A stretch of DNA of 14,788 nt, taken from the NCBI GenBank assembly GCA_028702895.1, contig JAQVNZ010000016.1, positions 1-14,788 on the forward strand, read 5' to 3'. Each line of letters opens with the position of its first letter. Position 1 is the stretch's first letter. The position numbers and the translations under genes are program-made. Shown here one piece after another: positions 6,701 through 12,694 of this stretch. The notes under the pieces were generated by a model, which was not told the origin of the DNA, did not search any database, and worked only from the letters and a program-made list of their open reading frames with translations. This DNA comes from Candidatus Iainarchaeum sp. (lineage in GTDB: Archaea; Iainarchaeota; Iainarchaeia; Iainarchaeales; JAAZKV01).

Positions 6701-7393
6701 TTGATTAGAATGAATAATGCGAAATTAAACAAAAAAACAGAAATTAAGCAAAAAACAAAACAAATTTTTGGAAAAAAAACTAATAATCAAGAATATTATT
6801 ATGATTCTCTATCTGGAAAACTTTTAGGTTGTAAGACAAGAGAAAATTTAATTTTAAAAAAAATTAATAAATTAAAAAAAGACGATTATTTTTTAGAAGT
6901 TGGTTGTGCTCAAGGACATTATTTAAAAAAAGCTTTTAAAAAAACAAAGAATGTTTTTGGAATTGATATTTCAAAAGAATTTATTACTAAAGCGAAAAAA
7001 ACGGGTGCTAATGTGCAAATTACTAGTGGTGAAAAATTACCGTTTAAAAATAATTTTTTTAATTTTGTTTTATGTACTGAAACTATAGAACATATCCCTA
7101 ATTGGAAAAAATCAATTAAAGAAATAAAAAGGGTTTTGAAAAAAAATGGTTTAGTAATAATAACTATCCCTTTAGAAAAATCTTTATTTTGGAGAATTTT
7201 TTCAATATTTTTTTCTCCTGAAAAAACAAGGGGGCACATAAATTTATTAACCTCAATAGAAATAGAAAATGAATTTGTACCATTAAAACTAATTGAAAAA
7301 AAATATATTCAAACGATGAGTCAAACTTTAAATAAATTCATTCCTCAAAAAGAAAAAATTTCAATGTATGCTTTTTTCGTTTTTAAAAAATAA
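6701..7393 (+). CDS. class I SAM-dependent methyltransferase
   Basis: 230 aa, Rossmann-fold methyltransferase of the Methyltransf_11 type. Motif I is FLEVGCAQGHYL (64-75). The acidic residue at the end of strand 2 is Asp89 in FGIDIS, motif II/III lies around GEKLPFKNNFFNFVLC (110-125), and the post-motif TETIEHIPNW (126-135) is followed by LKKNGLVIITIP. A Lys-rich N-terminal arm (about 1-60) with YYYDSLSGK precedes the fold. The substrate cannot be read from the sequence; small molecules, lipids or quinone-like acceptors are all possible. Divergent pairing with the UbiA prenyltransferase hints at a prenylated acceptor, but this is weak inference. The start is TTG at 6701 on the basis of the GGTG site; Met4 at 6710 is the alternative. 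It converges with the helicase gene, leaving a 35-nt gap. Confidence 0.87.
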   Translation: MIRMNNAKLNKKTEIKQKTKQIFGKKTNNQEYYYDSLSGKLLGCKTRENLILKKINKLKKDDYFLEVGCAQGHYLKKAFKKTKNVFGIDISKEFITKAKKTGANVQITSGEKLPFKNNFFNFVLCTETIEHIPNWKKSIKEIKRVLKKNGLVIITIPLEKSLFWRIFSIFFSPEKTRGHINLLTSIEIENEFVPLKLIEKKYIQTMSQTLNKFIPQKEKISMYAFFVFKK

Positions 7394-7428
7394 ATTTAAT
7401 AATCAGTGTTTTGATTTCTTTTAAATAT

Positions 7429-9699
7429 TTATTTTATTTTTTTTATTAATTCTATTACAAAAAATATTTTTACCAAAGAAAAATTTCTATTGTGTTTTGC
7501 GTTTTCAAGTAATTCAATAATTTCTTTTTTAGAATATTTTTTAGAATTTGTTCTTGTAGAAATTTCAGTTATCAATATTTCAAAATTTTGTTTTGTTAAA
7601 ATATTCTTTTCCCCTAATAATTTTTCAATATCTAATAATTCTTTTACAAATTCTTCTTGGGGAATTTTTTCTTCAATTTTTTCTTCCTCATCCATTTTCC
7701 ATCTGCTTAACCCCATATCTTCAGGATAAGCAAACACTTTTTTCGAATTTGACATTATAAAAATATCTTTTCCAAATGTCACTATTATTTTTTCATCTTC
7801 TTCAAAACTTTTTGTAAGTTTTATTAAATCTAATTGGTCTAAATAATTTGATTGTAAATCAAAAAAAGTTTTAGCAATTTTTTGTAATACAGATATTTTA
7901 TTAGATTGATTTGCTTTTTCAAAAGAATTAATATTTTTTTCTAATATTTTTATTTGTTTTGAAAGTGTTTCATATTTTTTGACAAAATCTATTAATTCGG
8001 CCGAAATTGTTGTTTGTAATAATTCTTTTTCAGAAGCATTTGGATTTTCTAATAAATCCACTCCGTATTTTATTTTTATAATAAAACCTTTTTTTACACC
8101 TATTCTAACAAAATCTTTTATTGAATCATAATCTGCAAAATTATCTTTTAAAAATTCTTTTTGAAGAATATTAATTTGTTTCATGTTTTTTAATAATGTA
8201 TTTGCACAACGTAATAATATTTTACTATGACCAATAATTTTTTCTTCTAATTTTGAAAAATCGTTTTCTTCACAATATGTTCGCCAATGTTTAAAACTTT
8301 CTGGGAATAATTTTTTTGAAAATCTTAATATTAAATCAATATTTGAAGGGACTTTTAACATTTTTATTTCAGAATTTCTTTCATATGCTGCGCCTTGTAT
8401 AAATAAATCTGCAAAATCTCCAGGTGTTTCTTCTAATGTTTCTCGATCAACAAAAAATAATTTTTTTCTGTCACTCGCGATTTTTAAAACGGATTTTAAA
8501 TAATTTGGGGAGATTCGTTCATCTGTTAGGATTTTTGATATTAATTCAGATGGGATATAATAGTATATTACTGCTTGTTTGTGATTTTGATATGTTCTTA
8601 ATAATCTTCCAACTTTTTGAATAAAATTTGTTGGATTGTATATTGGGGAAGCGATTATTCCTTGTGAAGCATAAGGAAAATCAATTCCTTCACCAAGAGC
8701 ATTAACTGATATTAATACTTTAAATTTTCCTTTTTCAAAATTTTTTCTTAGAGTATTAAAATTACCTTTTTTTGAATAATTTTCTGATTGTGAATGATGC
8801 GAATGGGATATTTGTTTATCGAATTTTTTTGAAAGAATTGTGTTTAATAAATTTGCTTTTTTTATCCTGTTTACAAAAATTAATGATTTTTGTGAATCTT
8901 TATCTTCAATTTTAAATTTTTGTTCTAAAATTTTTTGTATTCCAATAAAATCAGTATTTTTTTCAGTAAATACAAGTGAATTATTTTTAGAATCTTCTTT
9001 TTTATCGTTTAATATTGAATCATATGCCTCATCTAATAATTCATTTGTTGTTGATTTGTTGTCTTGTATTTTTTTAAAAACATTTTCTTCAACAGAATAA
9101 AGAATTAATTTGAAAACTGGTTCTAAAATTATTTTGTCATTTAATGCCATTTCAAAAGTGTAAGTGAATATTATTCCGCCTAAATTAAAATCACTTTGTT
9201 TTCCCTTTTTTTTAGGGGTGGCAGATAATCCTAATTTGTATTCTATTTGTTCTGGAAATTTAAATCCTTCAGTAGTATTATGCATTTCATCTACAATCAA
9301 AAACCATTTTTGCTTTTTCCATTCATTAAAAGAAAAAAATTGTTTTATTTGATTAAATGTAGAAATAAAAATTTTGCTTTTATGAAATAATTCTTGTGCT
9401 TTTTTATGGGCTTTAACATCATTATTACTAGATATTTCATAAATATCTTTTTCTTTAAAAGCGGAATTTTCAAGTATAACATTTTTCCATTGTTCTATTA
9501 AACTTAATCTTGGGCAAACAATTAATATTTTTACATCCTTATCTTGTTCGTAAACATCACAAAAAAGTTTTATTGCGAAAAAAGTTTTTCCTGCACCTGG
9601 AACTGCTTGTATTATTCCTTTTTTGCTAACATTCCAGCGTTTAATTGCTTCTATTTGCCAAGAACGTAAAGGGGGGCCATTATATAATTTTTTAACCAA
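7429..9699 (-). CDS. superfamily 2 DNA/RNA helicase (DEMH box)
   Basis: 756 aa, ATP-dependent SF2 helicase or translocase of the ResIII/XPB-like type. The N-terminal LRSWQIEAIKRW (11-22) acts as a Q-motif-like element. Further motifs are Walker A AVPGAGKT (32-39), CPRLSLIEQW (62-71), Walker B DEMH (137-140), motif III SATP (159-162), a helicase C domain with SLIFVNRI (272-279), motif V ALGEGIDFP (334-342) and motif VI QKVGRLLR (361-368). Residues from about 440 to 756 form a Lys/Glu-rich, mostly helical region with no motif I recognise and no visible nuclease signature. The start is TTG at 9699, with GGTGA 4 nt upstream; the nearest ATG overlaps the SD and is out of frame. No clear partner gene lies next to it, so repair, recombination or defence roles remain open. 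Confidence 0.9.
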   Translation of the reverse strand: MVKKLYNGPPLRSWQIEAIKRWNVSKKGIIQAVPGAGKTFFAIKLFCDVYEQDKDVKILIVCPRLSLIEQWKNVILENSAFKEKDIYEISSNNDVKAHKKAQELFHKSKIFISTFNQIKQFFSFNEWKKQKWFLIVDEMHNTTEGFKFPEQIEYKLGLSATPKKKGKQSDFNLGGIIFTYTFEMALNDKIILEPVFKLILYSVEENVFKKIQDNKSTTNELLDEAYDSILNDKKEDSKNNSLVFTEKNTDFIGIQKILEQKFKIEDKDSQKSLIFVNRIKKANLLNTILSKKFDKQISHSHHSQSENYSKKGNFNTLRKNFEKGKFKVLISVNALGEGIDFPYASQGIIASPIYNPTNFIQKVGRLLRTYQNHKQAVIYYYIPSELISKILTDERISPNYLKSVLKIASDRKKLFFVDRETLEETPGDFADLFIQGAAYERNSEIKMLKVPSNIDLILRFSKKLFPESFKHWRTYCEENDFSKLEEKIIGHSKILLRCANTLLKNMKQINILQKEFLKDNFADYDSIKDFVRIGVKKGFIIKIKYGVDLLENPNASEKELLQTTISAELIDFVKKYETLSKQIKILEKNINSFEKANQSNKISVLQKIAKTFFDLQSNYLDQLDLIKLTKSFEEDEKIIVTFGKDIFIMSNSKKVFAYPEDMGLSRWKMDEEEKIEEKIPQEEFVKELLDIEKLLGEKNILTKQNFEILITEISTRTNSKKYSKKEIIELLENAKHNRNFSLVKIFFVIELIKKIK

Positions 9700-9703
9700 T
9701 TGC

Positions 9704-9708
9704 TCACC
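9704..9708 (-). promoter_or_regulatory. Shine-Dalgarno site deciding the TTG start of the helicase
   Basis: GGTGA on the minus strand lies 4 nt before the TTG at 9699. It is embedded in ATTAATGGTGAGCA (9701-9714), the same 14-mer found before rpl41e at 5300-5313. Confidence 0.6.
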
Positions 9709-9714
9709 ATTAAT

Positions 9715-10113
9715 TAGTTTTTAAAAAAACTAAAAATACAGATTTTTTTCTTTTATTGTTTTTTTATTAATTTATTATTTTTTATTAACTCAATATTTAT
9801 CTTTCAAAGCATTTTTATTTGTTTGTATTAAAATAACAATAAATTAATTTTTTTAAAAATTAATCTGTTTTTGTAATAGTAAAATATATTTAAAAAAATT
9901 ATTAAAACTAAAGTAGTTTGTGTTGTGATCTATAAAAATATTATTATAATAATCGAAAAAATTAGTTTATTATGCAGAATTTTAATAAAATTTTATTAAA
10001 TAGGGTTAGTTTCTAAATTATTGGATGGTTTAACAAGTTTATTGTTTAAATTTGTAAAAATTGGTTTACACCGTAAAAAAACTTAGTTTTTTTAGATTTT
10101 TAGAAAAATTATA
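9715..10113. other. AT-rich intergenic region upstream of the rRNA operon
   Basis: About 400 nt with no ORF or RNA gene that I can support. A near-palindrome TTAGTTTTTT/AAAAAACTAA lies around 9715-9735. On the minus strand, GAAAG followed by ATAAATA around 9795-9806 could be a distal promoter of the helicase gene. The stretch probably holds promoter elements for the helicase and the rRNA operon. Confidence 0.5.
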
Positions 10114-10127
10114 GAAAGCTTTTTAAA
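10114..10127 (+). promoter_or_regulatory. candidate BRE/TATA promoter of the rRNA operon
   Basis: GAAAG (10114-10118) followed by CTTTTTAAA (10119-10127) resembles a BRE plus TATA pair and has the same GAAAG-TATA layout as the pyrG promoter. A start about 25 nt downstream (around 10150) falls just before the series of leader hairpins, about 320 nt upstream of 16S. Confidence 0.45.
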
Positions 10128-10149
10128 GGTTGATAATACCAAATAGATA

Positions 10150-10473
10150 TAGCAATGATGCTGGTGAGCATCTACAAGTGTTTTTACTTGTAGTGTATTG
10201 CAAGAGTAAAATTGATTTGGTGGGAGCCTTTTGGTTTTCTGCTAGATACAAGTTCTCGAATTGAAAACTCCGCAAGGAATTCAATTTGTTTTATTAGAAT
10301 TCGAGCTTAGCTTTGCTAGGCGTTGAAAATTCACGTGAGCATTATCGATTTTGATAATGTGATGTTGGTTAGTAGAAAAGTATTGGTAAGAGAAAGCTCA
10401 AAACCAATTCTATATAAGTTTCAAAAAAACAAGTTTAGCCAGAATTAATTTATTAATTCAGGGAAACAGTTGA
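10150..10473 (+). other. structured 5' external leader of the rRNA operon
   Basis: About 320 nt of probable transcribed leader made largely of hairpins. Perfect stems include GATGC/GCATC (10157-10172, loop TGGTGA), CTACAAGT/ACTTGTAG (10172-10193), CTCGAATT/AATTCGAG (10255-10305) or the competing AATTGAA/TTCAATT (10259-10286), CATTATC/GATAATG (10340-10359) and GAATTAA/TTAATTC (10442-10459) just before 16S. The outer GCAAT/ATTGC pair (10152-10201) encloses the first two. No ORF of note is present. The exact transcript start is not known. Confidence 0.6.
10365..10375 (+). repeat. 5' half of the putative 16S processing stem
   Basis: TTGGTTAGTAG is perfectly complementary to CTACTAACCAA at 12060-12070, just beyond the 16S 3' end. 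Archaeal pre-16S is cut from a helix formed by its flanks, usually at a bulge-helix-bulge motif; this pairing brackets the whole 16S gene. Confidence 0.6.
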
Positions 10474-11958
10474 ATTCCAGCTGATCCTACTGGCGGAAAC
10501 TGCTATCGAAATCCGGCTTAAGACATGCAAGTCAAAAGGCTCGGAAGAGTACTTGGCGAACGGCTCAGTAACACGTAGTCAATCTACCCTCAAGAGGAGT
10601 TAATCCCGGGAAACTGGGGCTAATGCTCCATAGACAAACAATACTGGAATGTATGTTTGTCAAAAAAATTTGTCTATTCCGACAATGATTGCTTGAGGAT
10701 GAGACTGCGTCGCATTAGGTTGTTGGCGGGATAACTGCCCACCAAGCCGATGATGCGTACGGGCCCTGAAAGGGGAAGCCCGGAGAAGGGAACTGAGATA
10801 AGGTCCCTAGCCCTACGGGGTGCAGCAGTCGCGGAACCTTTACACTGCACGAAAGTGTGATAGGGGGATTTCGAGTGGCCACACTGTGGCCTTTTGTTAA
10901 ATGTAAAAAGTTTAGCGAATAAAGGGGGGGCAATATACGTGCCAGCCGCCGCGGTAATACGTAACCCCTAAGTGGTTTCCACTTGTATTTGGCCTAAAAC
11001 ACCTGTAGCCTGTGTGATCAGTCTTTGGTGAAATCAAACAGCTTAACTGTTTGAATTGCAAAAGATACTGTCATGCTTGGGGAAAGAAGACGTAAAGAGA
11101 ATTTTTGGGGTAACGGTGAAATGTGATGATCCCAAAAGGACTTCCAGTAGCGAAAGCGCTTTACGAGGATTATCCCGACGGTGAGAGATGAAAGCTGGGG
11201 GAGCGACCAGGATTAGATACCCTGTTAGTCCCAGCCGTAAACGATGTGGACTAGGTGTTCCATTTCCTACATGGATTTGGAGTGCCGACGCGAAGGCATT
11301 AAGTCCACTGCCTGGGGAGTACGCCCGCAAGGGTGAAACTTAATGGAATTGGCGGGGGCTCACTACAAGGGGTGGATGTTGCGGTTTAATTGGATACAAC
11401 GCCCGAAAATCTTACCAGGGAAGACAGCAGAGTGATAGACAGTCTAAAGGGCTTTCTTGACACGCTGAGAGGTCCTGTATGGCCACCGCCAGCTCGTACT
11501 GTGAAGCATCCTGTTAACTCAGGCAACGGGCGAGACCCATGTTACTAGTTGCTACTCATTCTTTCGAGTGGGGCACTCTAGTAAGACTGCTACAGCAATG
11601 TAGAGGAAGGTATGGTCAACGGTAGGTCTGTATGAGCCGAATTTCCTGGGCAACACGCGACACACAATGGTTAAGACAATGGGTTGCTAACCCGAAAGGG
11701 GGCGCTAATCTCCGAACCTTAACCTCAGTCCGGATCGAGGGTTGTAACTCACCCTCGTGAAGTTGGAATCCCCAGTAATCGCGAATCATTAATTCGCGGT
11801 GAATAAGTCCCTGAGCCTTGCACACACCGCCCATCAAGCCAGCCGAGTGAAGTTTGGATGAGTTCGCTTCTTTGTGATGCGACCGATTCTTGGCTTTGCG
11901 AGGGGGGCTAAGTTGTAACAAGGTGTCCGTAGGGGAACCTGCGGACGGATCACCTCCT
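10474..11958 (+). rRNA. 16S ribosomal RNA (complete)
   Basis: Small-subunit rRNA of about 1485 nt. The 5' end (ATTCCAGCTGATCCT) corresponds to the archaeal ATTCCGGTTGATCCT. The 515-site GTGCCAGCCGCCGCGGTAA (from 10939), GGATTAGATACCC (from 11210), GAAACTTAATGGAATTGGCG and GCACACACCGCCC are all in order, and the 3' end is GGATCACCTCCT. The CTCC/TCACC tail matches the GGTGA and GGAG Shine-Dalgarno sites seen before genes in this window. Its GC content is far higher than that of the protein-coding part, as is usual for rRNA in AT-rich genomes. Divergent bases occur inside several conserved primer sites. The ends are set by similarity to known archaeal 16S and may be off by a few nt. No intron is visible. 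Confidence 0.97.
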
Positions 11959-12059
11959 AAAAAAAATAATTAGAATCTCGTGTATGATTTTAGTTTTTTC
12001 TCAAAAGGAGTTTTTTTAGAGCGTTCTTCAATAAGGGTTTTGTTTCACAAACAAAACTA

Positions 12060-12070
12060 CTACTAACCAA
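12060..12070 (+). repeat. 3' half of the putative 16S processing stem
   Basis: CTACTAACCAA pairs over 11 bp with TTGGTTAGTAG at 10365-10375 in the leader. It lies just after a 9-bp hairpin and about 100 nt after the 16S 3' end. Confidence 0.6.
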
Positions 12071-12120
12071 TTAATATTTAAAAAAATAATACGCTGCAAA
12101 GCAGTAAGTGTTATTAAAAT

Positions 12121-12187
12121 TGTCATTAGTTAATAATTAAGTAGGATTGCTTTAACAATTGTACGTTGGTGTTAACTAATAATGGCA
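12121..12187 (+). repeat. long imperfect stem in the 16S-tRNA spacer
   Basis: TGTCAT+TAGTTAA (12121-12133) pairs with TTAACTA (12172-12178) and ATGGCA (12182-12187), the two 3' parts being separated by a 3-nt bulge (ATA). That is 13 pairs including one G-U, enclosing about 38 nt. Function is unknown. Confidence 0.5.
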
Positions 12188-12291
12188 GTTAGGATTGAAC
12201 GGTTTTGACCAAGCGGTGCAAGCGCCCAACCAAAAGAGTTAGTGGTATTAAGCGCAAGCAAAAATAACACGAGCATCGCAAAGTCGTTTGC

Positions 12292-12364
12292 GGGCTTTTA
12301 GCTCAGTTGGTAGAGCGCCCGCCTTGCACGCGGGAGGTCGGGGGTTCGACTCCCTCAGAGTCCA
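12292..12364 (+). tRNA. tRNA-Ala (anticodon UGC)
   Basis: A 73-nt cloverleaf. Acceptor GGGCTTT pairs with AGAGTCC and includes the G3-U70 wobble that identifies alanine tRNA. The D arm is GCTC/GAGC with loop AGTTGGTA. Anticodon stem CCCGC/GCGGG encloses the loop CTTGCAC, with TGC at 12325-12327. The T arm is GGGGG/CCCTC with loop TTCGACT. The discriminator is A, and CCA is not encoded, as is common in archaea. Its position between 16S and 23S is typical of many archaeal rRNA operons. Confidence 0.97.
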
Positions 12365-12694
12365 CTCACTGTTTAACAGTGAAGTATGAAGAATTTGAAG
12401 TTTGCTTTTAGCAAATCTTAAATCTCTGATTACTACAGTCAGCCAATTTGTTGCTTGAAAAAGCGGACGAATTGGGTTGTACATAATTTTTTATTATGTG
12501 CTCCTATTGTAGGTTATTCTATAATAGAAGGACAGGCAACTGTTACTTTCTTTTGTCAAAGAAAGTTAGGTTAATAGTAAAAAGATAGTATTTAGCATTA
12601 GCGAAGATATTATTTTTTTATTAATTAACAGATAGTTGTAGCATAGGTTAGAGCAAACACAGCAAAGTGATTTTTCCAATGATTATTGAAATAT
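12365..12694 (+). other. internal transcribed spacer, tRNA-Ala to 23S
   Basis: About 330 nt with no gene but at least six consecutive hairpins: TCACTG/CAGTGA (12366-12382), TTTGC/GCAAA (12401-12415), a 14-bp stem with GAAA tetraloop (12443-12475), ACATAAT/ATTATGT (12481-12499), a 9-bp stem with one G-U pair (12504-12527), and ACTTTCTTT/AAAGAAAGT (12545-12566). Part of it should form the 23S processing stem, but its 3' partner lies outside the window. Confidence 0.65.

Larger units (their letters stand above)
11959..12291 (+). other. internal transcribed spacer, 16S to tRNA-Ala
   Basis: A 333-nt spacer without a gene I can identify. It contains a perfect 9-bp hairpin (GTTTTGTTT/AAACAAAAC, 12037-12057), the 3' half of the 16S processing stem, a hairpin at 12085-12115, a long stem at 12121-12187, and CGCAAA/TTTGCG (12277-12292) running into the first base of the tRNA. 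Confidence 0.7.

Noticed and set aside
7490..9352. Four plus-strand ORFs of 62-86 codons
   Set aside because: They are antisense to the helicase and have low-complexity Phe/Ser/Asn composition, as expected from reversed Lys/Glu-rich codons.
12190..12260. Possible second tRNA (segment with ACCAAGCGGTGCAAGCGC)
   Set aside because: It superficially resembles a Leu/Ser D arm, but no acceptor stem, anticodon stem or T arm can be formed.
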